A DNA stretch of 64,000 nucleotides, taken from the NCBI GenBank assembly GCA_964423615.1, contig CAYRFQ010000029.1, positions 22,738 through 86,737 on the forward strand, in the 5' to 3' direction. Shown here in pieces: positions 54,255-63,693 of this stretch. Numbering within the stretch: the first letter of the stretch is position 1; the number at the start of each line of letters is the position of its first letter. A model generated the notes under the pieces. The model did no database searches and was not told where the DNA came from. It saw only the letters and a list, made by a program, of their open reading frames with translations. Source of the DNA: CAYRFQ01 sp964423615 (GTDB lineage Bacteria; Planctomycetota; Planctomycetia; Gemmatales; Gemmataceae). The position numbers and the translations under genes were made by a program.

Positions 54255-56651
54255 ATGTTCAGACACCTTGGACGATTTTGTACTTCGTACCCCTGGATCA
54301 TTTGCGTGGCATGGCTGCTCGCTGGCATTGCATTGACGCTTTACGCCCCGTCCTGGGATGCACGGACTCAAGATGACGACGTCCGATTCCTTCCTGACCG
54401 GTACACAAGTGTTCGAGCCTATCAGATATTGGAGAAAGCCTTTCCTAGTGATGTTTATGCGAGCCGACTTATCTTTGTGGTCGAGCGGGAAGATGAGCCT
54501 TTGACTTCCCAAGACCTGCGACTCGTGGATCAACTCACCAACGACTTGCACCGTCTGAAAGCTGACTCGCCAAACTTGAAGATCGGCGCAATCACCTCCT
54601 ACAAAGACGGACTGATTGGAGGGCGATTGACCAGCAAGGACAAACAATGCACGCTCATCCACGTTTCACTGAAAACGCCGTTCTTGGCGTTGCAGACCCG
54701 CGACACGGTTGACAAGGCCAAGGAGGTCCTGCGGAAGCGGATCGACGACGCAGGCCCCAACGTCCCCAAAGTCTACACGACCGGACAAGCGGGAATCGGG
54801 CATGACTTGGTCACTGCCACTAGCTCCAGTTTGGACGACACTACTACTGCCACAATCGTCCTCGTCATCGTCGTCCTGCTACTGGTTTACCGATCACCGC
54901 TATTGGCACTCGTCCCACTTGTCACTATTGCAGTCTCCGTTTGGGTGTCGCTCAAGTTGCTCGCCCTAATGACGATGATTCCCGGTGTACACCTTGTTAA
55001 CGTGAGCAAGGTGTTTGCCATCGTGATCTTGTATGGGGCAGGGACCGATTATTGTTTATTCTTGATAGGCCGGTATCGCGAAGAGTTGCACAACGGCTAC
55101 TCCAACGAGGGAGCGTTAACGAAAAGTGTCGGCGCCGTCGGGGGTGCGCTCATGGCCAGTGCTGGGACGGTGATGTGTGGCCTTGGGCTCATGGCTCTGG
55201 CCGAGTTCGCCAAAGTCCGTTACTCCGGGCCGGGAATAGCTCTCTCTTTGGCGGTGGGATTAGTCGCAGCGTTAACTCTTACTCCAGCCCTTCTTCGGAT
55301 TCTCGGTAACTTGGTATTCTGGCCTGGTAGAGCACCATTGCCGCGATCTCTATCTGTGGGAGATGGTGGGCTGGCTAAACAATCCCTATGGGATCGCATC
55401 AGTCACCAGGTCGTTCGTCGCCCCGGAATGATTTTCTCTGGTGCCGTCTTGCTGTTATTGCCGCTCGCATGTCTCGGATTTCAGGCACAGCCCGACTACA
55501 AGGCCACCAGTCAACTCTCTCCCAACTCAGAGAGTTTGCAAGGACTCGAGGCTCTCAAGAAGCACTTTATCCCGGGTGAGACAGGACCCATGACAGTCCT
55601 GTTGGTCTCTGAGAAAGATTGGAAAAGCCAGGCAGGTCGTCAAGAAATTCAACACTTGAGCAAGAGCTTTGGTGGGATCGATAATGTCGCTGAAGTTCGG
55701 AGTTTAACCCAACCTCTCGGAACCCCGCTCCCCGACCTACCCAAGATGACAGGGACAGGAGCGATGGTTATGAATCTCTTCCAGGCCGTTAACCCCGCAG
55801 CACTAGATAGACTCAAGCACGCCCGCAAAGCAGCTTGCAAGCACTACGTCTCCACCATGGCATCGGAAGATGAAACGGCTAGAACTCTTTCGGTCACCAG
55901 GCTCGACGTTATTTTCAAAACCGACCCATTCAGTGACGAGAGCACGAAGACCATGAAGGTCATTCAGATGTGGCTCGACACACACTTATCGCAATCGGAG
56001 GTCATGGGGGATGTTCAGAGTGAAACCTATGGAGTGATGGTCGGTGCGAACGACTTGGCCAATGTTACTGAATCGGATCGGTTCCGAGTCAACATCATCA
56101 TTTCGCTTAGCATTTTGTTGATCCTGTTTCTTATCGTGAGAAAACCCTTCCTGGCTTGCTACTTATTGATTACTGTTTTGTTTAGTTACTACGCGACACT
56201 CGGTGCAACGATGCTGGCTGGATATATTTGGCAAGGCGAGATTTTGTATCAACTCGATTGGCGGGTAATGTTCTTCCTATTCACGATCCTTGTAGCTGTA
56301 GGCGAGGATTACAATATTTTGTTGATGGATCGAGCCGTCCAGGAAGGTCGAAGACACGGTCCCATCGAAGGCATGCGGCGGGCATTGGCCCGCACAGGTG
56401 GAACCATCACTTCTTGTGGTATCATCATGGCTGGGACGTTCGCGACGTTGATGCTCGCAAGGTTAACCACCCTCCTACAGATAGGTTTTGCCTTAGCCTT
56501 CGGCGTGTTAGTCGATACCTTTATCGTCCGTCCTTTCCTCGTCCCGAGCTTTGCAGTCATGTTGGCGGAAGGAGAAGATTCTCCGGAGGAGGAAGAAGAC
56601 AAGGACAACTATGAGGACCGTATCCCACCTGCATTCCGTCTTGCTGGATAA
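54255..56651 (+). CDS. MMPL/RND-family membrane transporter
   Basis: 798 residues. Two homologous halves, each with one leading transmembrane helix, a periplasmic domain and a five-helix bundle, about 12 helices in all (for example TATIVLVIVVLLLVYRSPLLALVPLV and NIIISLSILLILFLIVRKPFLACYLL). Proton-relay-type motifs GAGTDYCLFLIGRYREEL and AVGEDYNILLMDRAVQEG mark the MMPL family. It moves lipids, glycolipids or other hydrophobic compounds using the proton gradient. ATG at 54255 (MFRHLGRFC) is preferred to 54225: AAGGAG lies ten bases upstream and homology begins there. The C-terminal tail is acidic. A neighbour role in envelope glycan or lipid export is possible. Confidence 0.87.
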   Translation: MFRHLGRFCTSYPWIICVAWLLAGIALTLYAPSWDARTQDDDVRFLPDRYTSVRAYQILEKAFPSDVYASRLIFVVEREDEPLTSQDLRLVDQLTNDLHRLKADSPNLKIGAITSYKDGLIGGRLTSKDKQCTLIHVSLKTPFLALQTRDTVDKAKEVLRKRIDDAGPNVPKVYTTGQAGIGHDLVTATSSSLDDTTTATIVLVIVVLLLVYRSPLLALVPLVTIAVSVWVSLKLLALMTMIPGVHLVNVSKVFAIVILYGAGTDYCLFLIGRYREELHNGYSNEGALTKSVGAVGGALMASAGTVMCGLGLMALAEFAKVRYSGPGIALSLAVGLVAALTLTPALLRILGNLVFWPGRAPLPRSLSVGDGGLAKQSLWDRISHQVVRRPGMIFSGAVLLLLPLACLGFQAQPDYKATSQLSPNSESLQGLEALKKHFIPGETGPMTVLLVSEKDWKSQAGRQEIQHLSKSFGGIDNVAEVRSLTQPLGTPLPDLPKMTGTGAMVMNLFQAVNPAALDRLKHARKAACKHYVSTMASEDETARTLSVTRLDVIFKTDPFSDESTKTMKVIQMWLDTHLSQSEVMGDVQSETYGVMVGANDLANVTESDRFRVNIIISLSILLILFLIVRKPFLACYLLITVLFSYYATLGATMLAGYIWQGEILYQLDWRVMFFLFTILVAVGEDYNILLMDRAVQEGRRHGPIEGMRRALARTGGTITSCGIIMAGTFATLMLARLTTLLQIGFALAFGVLVDTFIVRPFLVPSFAVMLAEGEDSPEEEEDKDNYEDRIPPAFRLAG

Positions 56652-56977
56652 ACCACATCAAGTGAAAGCAACTCCACGCCAGTCCATCAAGGCCTCCCAA
56701 TTGGACATAATGTTTGATCGGGGTAGGCCTTGATTATGTTGCTTCGGCAAGGTGGAAGTCGGCCCAGAAAACCATGTCATGAAGTGTAGCTGGACGGAGT
56801 GCAGTCGTTCAAAGTGTTGGTCGAAACCGCACTCAACTTGAGAACGTGAGTTTCCCTATCCAGACCACTCCTCTCCAGGCACACGAAAAGAATAATAGAC
56901 ATTGTGTTGGAGCGATGGTACATCATCGATGTCTGTAGTGTGCCACCGTCGCTGCGTTCGTTGTCACATCAATAAAG
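56652..56977. other. Region between convergent genes with a 10-base inverted repeat
   Basis: ATCAAGGCCT (56686-56695) pairs with AGGCCTTGAT (56725-56734) across 29 bases; it could end transcription of the MMPL gene, though no T-run follows. Nothing else seen. Confidence 0.4.
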
Positions 56978-58081
56978 TCAGCCGACCCCAGCAATGGTAT
57001 AAGTTGTCAGAAGCCCTTTCTCTGCAAAGAGGTCCAAAGCCAACGGCATTGCACGTTGGGAGAGGTGGCAGCCATTGACCAGGAATTGGTATTTTGAGGT
57101 TCCATCAGGATTCACGAGTTGTGGAAACAGTGATAGGAAAGGAATCTCTCGTTCTTCACAGAAAGCGGCGCATGTATCGGTAAAAATCTTCGTTGCTGCG
57201 TTTCGCTCCACCTGGGTTCCGTTTCGAGGGAATTCATAGTTGTAAGGTCCCCAATCTGGTTGGGTTGGAATAGGACCCCAAATAATGGGCCGATGACCTC
57301 GTGTAATTAAGTCGTCGACGAATACGAAGTAATTCGTGACACAATCTTCCACTACAGGTTTGAGTTGTCCGTTGCTCTTCTGAGCCTCTGGGATTAGATT
57401 CACTCGGCAATCTAACTCTCCGAAGCACAGAATGATGTCACTCTCCGAAAGTAACGTTCCCGAATCCAAAAATTCAAGCGCCTTCTCCCGAGTCCGTCTT
57501 GCCGTGTTCAAGCGTCCGAGATCGCCAGCAAAGATGGGCCCGAGATCGAATGTCGTAAACATCTTGAGAGTGTCAACACCGAGTCCAATGCCAGAGGGAG
57601 AAGCAGGAAGATTGAGGCTTTCCGTTCCGGCAAAGAAGCTACAGTGCGCATCACCAATCACATAGTAATGAGTACCCGAAATGTCCAATGGTTGATTTGG
57701 GAGGTAGCTCTCAAGAAGGTTTCGTTGGAGGCGTAACAGGCTTTCGTCTGCAGCAGGAAGGGTGGCTCCATTGGCGTGTTTCAAGGTGATGATTGCTTGG
57801 GTCAGATGGCCTTCATAGATCCGCCTGTAGACTTGTTGGAGTAGTTCTTGGTATTTCATTAATTTCGGATTAGCCATCACGGCTTTCGTGAGGGTTGTTT
57901 GGGCTTGCTGCAAATTCCCGACGGCCAGTTCGCAATGTCCGAGCAAGTATAAAATTTCCGGCTCGTTAGGAAGGTCTTGTAGCAATTGGGTACATACTTG
58001 CTTGGTTTCCATCACTTTGCCTTGCTTCCACAATTCGAGAGCAGCGTGGATAGCGTGTTCGACACCTTGGACCGATTGCAT
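56978..58081 (-). CDS. TPR protein with C-terminal SGNH-like domain
   Basis: 367 residues. Residues 1-105 are TPR-like helices (GVEHAIHAALELWKQGKVMET, LYLLGHCELAVGNLQQAQTTL). From about 136 an SGNH-like fold is suggested: YYVIGDAHCSFF (block I-like, with Ala in place of the usual nucleophile Ser), DIILCFGELDCR (block II/III-like), HRPIIWGPIPTQ, and NGCHLSQRAM with a late His. The missing nucleophile Ser raises doubt about hydrolase activity. ATG 58081 is chosen for GGAG eight bases upstream; the frame runs on to 58222. It lies downstream of the epimerase and fusion methyltransferase genes on the same strand, suggesting a role in glycan modification. Confidence 0.65.
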   Translation of the reverse strand: MQSVQGVEHAIHAALELWKQGKVMETKQVCTQLLQDLPNEPEILYLLGHCELAVGNLQQAQTTLTKAVMANPKLMKYQELLQQVYRRIYEGHLTQAIITLKHANGATLPAADESLLRLQRNLLESYLPNQPLDISGTHYYVIGDAHCSFFAGTESLNLPASPSGIGLGVDTLKMFTTFDLGPIFAGDLGRLNTARRTREKALEFLDSGTLLSESDIILCFGELDCRVNLIPEAQKSNGQLKPVVEDCVTNYFVFVDDLITRGHRPIIWGPIPTQPDWGPYNYEFPRNGTQVERNAATKIFTDTCAAFCEEREIPFLSLFPQLVNPDGTSKYQFLVNGCHLSQRAMPLALDLFAEKGLLTTYTIAGVG

Positions 58082-58360
58082 TTTGGTGACTCCAGAAAAG
58101 AGGTTACCAACGGACAGTTTTTGGAAGTGAGTATTCGAAAACTCAACAGACGCTTTGGACCTGGTGGATTCCGTATCCGTGGAAAGTGAGACAAGAACTT
58201 GGTGTGATCCCCTTGGAATCACGAGATGTTTTATTTAACTGCGCGAATCGCAAACGAAGGTAGTCATCTTTGAATTAGTTCCCTATGAAGTATTGGAACT
58301 CTCGTCCTTCCGTTGGCTGATGACGATAATGATACCGCTCAGTTCTGTCGAATGTTCCAT

Positions 58361-59422
58361 TCAGATGCGCTCTGATACAGAGTCAATTATTTGTTTGACT
58401 ATGTCTGGAAGGCTGAACTGGTAGCTCCACTCTGGATAATGAGATTGAAACTTCCGGACGTCGCTAACATACCAGATATGGTCACCAATTCGGTTTTCCT
58501 CCGAGTAAACAACATTCATTTTATTGCCGATCAGATTATTGCAAAGTTCTATCGCTTCCTGCATTGAACAATTACTGAATCGACTTCCACCTGCATTATA
58601 GACTTCTCCAGGTCGTGGATTCTGGTGATAGTGCCAGAACATATTCACCAGGTCGGCGGAGTGAATATTGTCGCGTACTTGCTTTCCTTTGTACCCAAAA
58701 ACTGTGTAGGTGCTACGCGTCAAGGCACACTTCACAAGGTAGGAAAGGAAACCATGGAGTTTGGTTCCGGAATGACCAGGTCCGGTCAGGCAGCCTCCTC
58801 GAAAGCTTGCAGTGGCCATTCCAAAGTAACGCCCGTACTCTTGCACCATTACGTCGGCAGCCAGCTTGGATACACCAAACAACGAGTGGGTTGTGTGGTC
58901 TATAGACATCGATTCATCGATTCCGTGTTCGTAATACGGGTGATCCTCGTCGACCTCCCACCGGGTCTCACGTTCAACGAGCGGGAGACGATTCGGGTTA
59001 TCTCCGTAGACCTTGTTCGTGGATGTGAAAATAAAGGATGCTTTCGGAGAGTACTTCCGTGTCGCTTCCAGTAGCACCAGAGTGCCTGTCGCATTCACGG
59101 AAAAATCGACATGTGGTGCTTTGGCGGCCCAGTCATGAGAGGGTTGGGCAGCCGTGTGGACCACAATTTTGATGTCCGTACCGAATTTCGAAAAGAGCCT
59201 CTCGATGGCTTCTTGATCACGGATGTCGATTTGGCAATGAGTGTAATTGGAAATAGAGCGCTCAAGGACTTCTCGACTCCACTCTGTCGAGGCGTCCTCA
59301 CCAAAAAATTCCTTGCGCATGTCATTATCGATTCCGACGACGTGAAATCCTTTTCCGGCGAAGAACCGAACTGCTTCTGCACCAACTAATCCGGCTGATC
59401 CAGTTACAATGGCTACATCCAT
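58361..59422 (-). CDS. NAD-dependent NDP-sugar epimerase/dehydratase (CDP-paratose 2-epimerase-like, extended SDR)
   Basis: 353 residues. The Rossmann start is VTGSAGLVGAEAV (about 6-18), followed by DIRD and HTAAQPSHDW. The STNKVYGDNPN block and the GKQVRDNIHSADLV segment match CDP-tyvelose/paratose 2-epimerase-like extended short-chain dehydrogenases. The usual YxxxK is FGVSK here (HSLFGVSKLAAD), with Phe for the catalytic Tyr, as I recall for a subgroup of this family. ATG 59422 has AGAGGA eight bases upstream. It lies 78 bases after the first fusion gene on the same strand, so co-transcription is likely. Probably makes or alters a nucleotide sugar for the glycan built by the neighbours. 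Confidence 0.82.
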   Translation of the reverse strand: MDVAIVTGSAGLVGAEAVRFFAGKGFHVVGIDNDMRKEFFGEDASTEWSREVLERSISNYTHCQIDIRDQEAIERLFSKFGTDIKIVVHTAAQPSHDWAAKAPHVDFSVNATGTLVLLEATRKYSPKASFIFTSTNKVYGDNPNRLPLVERETRWEVDEDHPYYEHGIDESMSIDHTTHSLFGVSKLAADVMVQEYGRYFGMATASFRGGCLTGPGHSGTKLHGFLSYLVKCALTRSTYTVFGYKGKQVRDNIHSADLVNMFWHYHQNPRPGEVYNAGGSRFSNCSMQEAIELCNNLIGNKMNVVYSEENRIGDHIWYVSDVRKFQSHYPEWSYQFSLPDIVKQIIDSVSERI

Positions 59423-59500
59423 CGAAAACGTCCTCTTCGTTCGGTTCTCCAACCGCAGTCTGATATGCACAATCACGTTCACTCAGGGATCGGCTCCCGA

Positions 59501-61234
59501 TCATTCGGACGAGGCTGGGATAAGCGTGAATCTCTGCTGGCTCGGGTCGACGTGAGATTGTTGAAGATATTCTTGCCGGAACTCATCGAATTTCTGTTTT
59601 TCAACAGCATCATAGTCCTCCGGGTACTTCCGAAGTTCTGGTGGAAGGACTTGTAGAGCTTGTTCCCGGATCGGGATTCTATGCCAAAGTAAATGCCCCA
59701 GACCACGCAGAAAAATCGTTCCATCTTGTCCCTGGAAGAGATGTGTGATCGCTGATCTATCGGCACGCAACACGGCGGGGGAGTTATCCGAGATACCGAA
59801 CAAAGGGAAGTAGTTTTGATCGACGTAGAAAGCGTTGGCGAATGTTGTTGCAACCAGTTCATACCTCTTCGATTTGGCTAATTTGGTCAATGACTCCAAA
59901 CTATTTCCGTGCTTAACTTCGAGATTTGGTTCTTGGACAAAATCCACTCCATCAGGGATTGTCGGGTTGAATTCGATGATAATCACTTTGGGTCGATAGA
60001 CCTGGAACGCCTCCCAAACGTGGTATTCGTTTCCATCGATATCGATCGACAACAGATCGAAATCTGTGGGGACGTGGGTCTTGCTCAGAATCGTGTCGAG
60101 GTTGTCAGCCGGGAAAAATCCGACAAGCTCTTGAATCAATGTGACTTGGTCGTTTCCTTGATAGTTCTTCTGTAATGATTGATAGAGCAACGGTTCTCCT
60201 TCGATCAGCACCCCACGATAGCCGTGGCTGGTGATCCAATAATTGGTGTTGCTCATTGCGATACCATCGCTAGCACCAAACTCGACACACCACCTATCCC
60301 GTTTAGGGAGGAGTTGGAGAATTTGGGCTGTAATTCCATCCTCGCCAAACTGAGAAGTCGCGTTTGCCCGACAATGATTCAACCAATCATTCTGACGTGA
60401 AGTAGGTGTTGTCATTGTAGTTGGGTGGGTAAGGCCATTTCTCTGGGATGGTTGTGGTTCTCGATTGGACGTGTTCGACGATGGTCGCTGGAGAAGTAAT
60501 TCGCTTTGCTTCCCTGACGTGAACACTTCCGGTTGGCAATATGTATTGCGACAGAGGACAGATGCGGGTTGACCCGTGCTTGCGACTTTCTTCTCGTATA
60601 TCAAGTACCAAACGATGAATAATCGTTCGATAAAAACGGGCATTGACCGCGGATGAGAATAGATGCATTCCTCGGGATGATCCAAGCAGTACTTAACGAG
60701 AGGAGACGACCACTCCATGTACTCTCGAAAGTTGTCTTTGGACAGGACCCAAGAATTGCCAAATACACCGACGTTCTGAGTCAAAAATTGTGGCGGGAGT
60801 GTTTCCCCACGCATCATGAGTAGTTTCCACATACCCATCAACGAACTATGGTGAGCCCACTCGGATTGTTCGGCCAAAGTCACGGGTTTCTTTCCAGTCT
60901 CGTCGAAGAACTGACACGTCCGCCATCCGACGATGTCGCATTGGCTGAGGGCTTCTTGGACAGCTTCGCGTGATTCGAAGACTGGTATTGTGTTCTCGGG
61001 TCGTGTATGGGCATTGAATCCTATCCAGGGATCAGGGTCGACCTCCGGGTTTCGCCAGAGGTGAAGCATGGCCGCATACTCGGCAAGCAAACGTTGGGTT
61101 TCCGGACTGTGTAGTTCAGGACAATTCCGGGTCAAGTTTGGATTGACGGATGTGGAGAGACCGAATCGTTGATAGACAGGATTCGTGACCACGCCAGAAC
61201 GCTGCGATTCATCGAAATAGCACAGGTGAATCAT
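59501..61234 (-). CDS. Fusion protein: DUF4422-like domain plus FkbM-type methyltransferase domain
   Basis: 577 residues. Residues 1-225 contain MIHLCYFDESQ, LLAEYAAMLHLWRNPEVDPD, PWIGFNAH and a VKYCLDHPEE...RLFIVWYL block. The pattern is like DUF4422-type glycan enzymes and shared with the next gene upstream. A Ser/Thr/Gln-rich linker leads to an FkbM-like domain (about 290-520): SQFGEDGITAQIL, WCVEFGASDGIAMSNT, LIEGEP, DFDLLSIDIDGNEYHVWEAF and VIIIEFNPTIP. The C-terminal 60 residues are charged. ATG 61234 is chosen by alignment with the upstream paralogue; no Shine-Dalgarno site precedes it. The frame to 61393 adds unrelated sequence. Probably modifies a surface glycan; the reaction is inferred from domains. 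Confidence 0.68.
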   Translation of the reverse strand: MIHLCYFDESQRSGVVTNPVYQRFGLSTSVNPNLTRNCPELHSPETQRLLAEYAAMLHLWRNPEVDPDPWIGFNAHTRPENTIPVFESREAVQEALSQCDIVGWRTCQFFDETGKKPVTLAEQSEWAHHSSLMGMWKLLMMRGETLPPQFLTQNVGVFGNSWVLSKDNFREYMEWSSPLVKYCLDHPEECIYSHPRSMPVFIERLFIVWYLIYEKKVASTGQPASVLCRNTYCQPEVFTSGKQSELLLQRPSSNTSNREPQPSQRNGLTHPTTMTTPTSRQNDWLNHCRANATSQFGEDGITAQILQLLPKRDRWCVEFGASDGIAMSNTNYWITSHGYRGVLIEGEPLLYQSLQKNYQGNDQVTLIQELVGFFPADNLDTILSKTHVPTDFDLLSIDIDGNEYHVWEAFQVYRPKVIIIEFNPTIPDGVDFVQEPNLEVKHGNSLESLTKLAKSKRYELVATTFANAFYVDQNYFPLFGISDNSPAVLRADRSAITHLFQGQDGTIFLRGLGHLLWHRIPIREQALQVLPPELRKYPEDYDAVEKQKFDEFRQEYLQQSHVDPSQQRFTLIPASSE

Positions 61235-61320
61235 TGTATTGTACGATCTTCCCTTCCGAAGAAACGGTACATCAAGCCCAGCTTGTGACATCAATTTCCA
61301 TAAGTCAAATCGAAAACAAC

Positions 61321-63693
61321 TCAGGCACTGCCAGCCATTGCGAGAGCATCGTCTTTCGTCGTGACGCTGCTTTTTAACCCCTTTTGCTGACAATAGGCTT
61401 CGACGAATGGAGTGATTTTTTCTGGCCCAGCCACGATCACATCACCAACGACATGGATGGTTGGGGTGGGTTCCTGGTGCTCAAGAAATTGTCGAATCAT
61501 TGCGAACGTTGGCCAATCACTTGCCTGATGAGGGGGCGGTGGAGGCGAGATAAATAGTCGAGCGTCATCGATGAAGACAACGTGGTCAGACCGATGCGCG
61601 TAGACCGTCTTGAGTTCATCGAGGACTGGGCACTCTGAGGCTCCTTTGCCGGTGTCTCCACCGCTCCAGTGCGCGTCGAGCCAGAACATTGCTGGCCCTT
61701 CGACTGACAGGAGTAGCTCCGGTAATTGCGTGGTCGAATCACCCAAGATGCAATTCACGTTCGAGAACCCGGCCAAGGCTGCTTTTGTACGATCGTAGGT
61801 CTTGGGCTCGAGTTCGATTGTTGACACGCGAGCGAATTTCTCCGCCATCACTTTGGTCGTGACCCCTTCACGTGTCCCGGTTTCAACGAAGTGCTGTAAG
61901 TCGAGTTTGTCACGGAGCACTTCGGTCAGTTCGATCGGCAGATTCGTGTCGTGGGGCCATCCGAGGGGCTTGTGCGTGTGCTGAGTTGTGGGTTTGGCGG
62001 CGGTCAATTCGATCGATGCCGCGGGCAGCAACAACGACCCACCTTTCCAAAGCGTATCGTGAATGCGGTGAAAACAACCGGTCCGGCCAACCGGTCCGAC
62101 CAACTCAAGGACGATTTCCTGACCACTGGCTCGAACATGCCAGGCAGTTTCGTGCTCAGAACTACCTTCGCCGACACGCCCATCTGAGAGCAACTCAATC
62201 CGTTTCCAGCCTTGACCTACAACGTGATAGTGGAAGTTCCGAGCCAGTTCCACGTCGCGACGAGCCTTTGCAGCTTGTTGTTCGATCTCTGTGTTGGGTG
62301 GGTACTTGCCATCGCGGAGATAGAAGCCGTCGCCGTATTCCTGACGAGTGATGAGGGTTTCCCGTCGAGAGAATCCATGACCGGCCAAGAACTCGTCGAG
62401 TTCCGGCAGTAAGACGCACCCCTGGTAGAGTTCCTTTAAATTGACCTCGATCCAGATGGCGTCGAACTTGTGGAGCAACTCACCAAACCCCCTTAACGCC
62501 AACAGCTCAGCTCCCTGAACGTCAACCACAAGCAGGTCGTAATCTTCGACGTTGATGTCTTCTTCTTCCACCAACTTTTGGAACGTCTTGGTCGTCAGCG
62601 TCGTCTCACCAGAAACGTGAATATTCTGGAAGAGGTCCTGATGCAACCCCATCGGTAACACCGAAGATGACTCGCCGTTATTTGTTGTGCGGTAGAACGA
62701 CGTCTTTTGTCCGTCGACGTCTGTGAGGCACGCCTGGATTGCTTTATTGCCTGGATAACTTTCGAGATTCGTCGTTAATTGAGACATGTGGGCAGGGTCG
62801 GCTTCGATCCAGAGAACGTTTTCGGCCCCAGTTCTCTTGTACACTTCACGTTCTTCGGCGTAGTGGGCCCCGATATGGATGATCCCTTTCGGCTTCACTC
62901 GATGTCGCAAACAGAGTTCGTAGAGGGACATGTGCCACGACGGCAAACAAATAAACCTTTCACGTTCCGCGTTTTGGAGGAAGGCTTCGGGGTTGTAATG
63001 AGTGTTGCGACAAAGAACCGGGGTGGGTTGACCTGTGATCGTGACTGATTTCTCAAGCATCAAATACCAAACGATGAACAACCGTTCGACGAGGTACGCC
63101 ATGGACCTTGGGTGGGACTGCACATAATCGTCGGGATGGTCCAGACAATACTTCACGAGTGGGTAAGACCACTCCATGTATTGCTGAAAATTAGTCTTGG
63201 ACATCACCCAATAATTACAGAACAAACCAACATTTTGGGTCAGGAACTGTGGAGGTAGAGTTTCCCCACGCATCATTAATAATTTCCACAGGCACATCAA
63301 CAGTCCTTGATGGGTCCACTCCGATTGTTCCGCCAACGTAACAGGCATCTTGCCCGTAGCGTCGAACATGGCGTAAGGGCCCCAGCCGATGATGTCGCAT
63401 TGACTCAAGGTTTGTTCGATGTCTTCGCGATTTTCGATAATGGTTGCTGATTTGTCGAGCTGTCTGTACGAAGTAAAACCTATCCAAGGGTCGGGATCGA
63501 CGTCGGGGTTCCTCCAGATGTGGAGCATTGCAGCATATTCAGAAAGCATTGGTTGATTTTTCGGATTTTCCAGCTCAGGACAGTTTCGCGTTAACTCTGG
63601 GTTCACCGAACTGTAAACACCGAATCCACGATACACGGGATTCGTAAACAATCGGGCTTTTTGAGACTCGTCGAAGTAGCACTGATGAATCAT
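61321..63693 (-). CDS. Four-part fusion: DUF4422-like, FkbM methyltransferase, beta domain, class I methyltransferase
   Basis: 790 residues. Part 1 (1-245) repeats the N-terminal domain of the downstream gene product (MIHQCYFDESQ, SEYAAMLHIWRNPDVDPDPW, YLVERLFIVWYL). Part 2 (about 250-465) is an FkbM methyltransferase: GIIHIGAHYAEE (271-282), LWIEADP (294-300), LVVDVQGAELLALRGF (388-403). Part 3 (about 490-560) is a small beta domain (GWKRIELLSDGRVGEG). Part 4 (about 585-760) is a class I SAM methyltransferase: HFVETGTREGVTTKVM (601-616), ILGDSTTQLPELL, MFWLDAHWSGGDTG (669-682), VVFIDDA. AAAGG lies about 12 bases before the ATG. Likely adds methyl groups to a glycan built on a sugar also handled by part 1. 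Its 3' end overlaps the nominal upstream extension of the next gene, not its chosen start. Confidence 0.72.
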   Translation of the reverse strand: MIHQCYFDESQKARLFTNPVYRGFGVYSSVNPELTRNCPELENPKNQPMLSEYAAMLHIWRNPDVDPDPWIGFTSYRQLDKSATIIENREDIEQTLSQCDIIGWGPYAMFDATGKMPVTLAEQSEWTHQGLLMCLWKLLMMRGETLPPQFLTQNVGLFCNYWVMSKTNFQQYMEWSYPLVKYCLDHPDDYVQSHPRSMAYLVERLFIVWYLMLEKSVTITGQPTPVLCRNTHYNPEAFLQNAERERFICLPSWHMSLYELCLRHRVKPKGIIHIGAHYAEEREVYKRTGAENVLWIEADPAHMSQLTTNLESYPGNKAIQACLTDVDGQKTSFYRTTNNGESSSVLPMGLHQDLFQNIHVSGETTLTTKTFQKLVEEEDINVEDYDLLVVDVQGAELLALRGFGELLHKFDAIWIEVNLKELYQGCVLLPELDEFLAGHGFSRRETLITRQEYGDGFYLRDGKYPPNTEIEQQAAKARRDVELARNFHYHVVGQGWKRIELLSDGRVGEGSSEHETAWHVRASGQEIVLELVGPVGRTGCFHRIHDTLWKGGSLLLPAASIELTAAKPTTQHTHKPLGWPHDTNLPIELTEVLRDKLDLQHFVETGTREGVTTKVMAEKFARVSTIELEPKTYDRTKAALAGFSNVNCILGDSTTQLPELLLSVEGPAMFWLDAHWSGGDTGKGASECPVLDELKTVYAHRSDHVVFIDDARLFISPPPPPHQASDWPTFAMIRQFLEHQEPTPTIHVVGDVIVAGPEKITPFVEAYCQQKGLKSSVTTKDDALAMAGSA

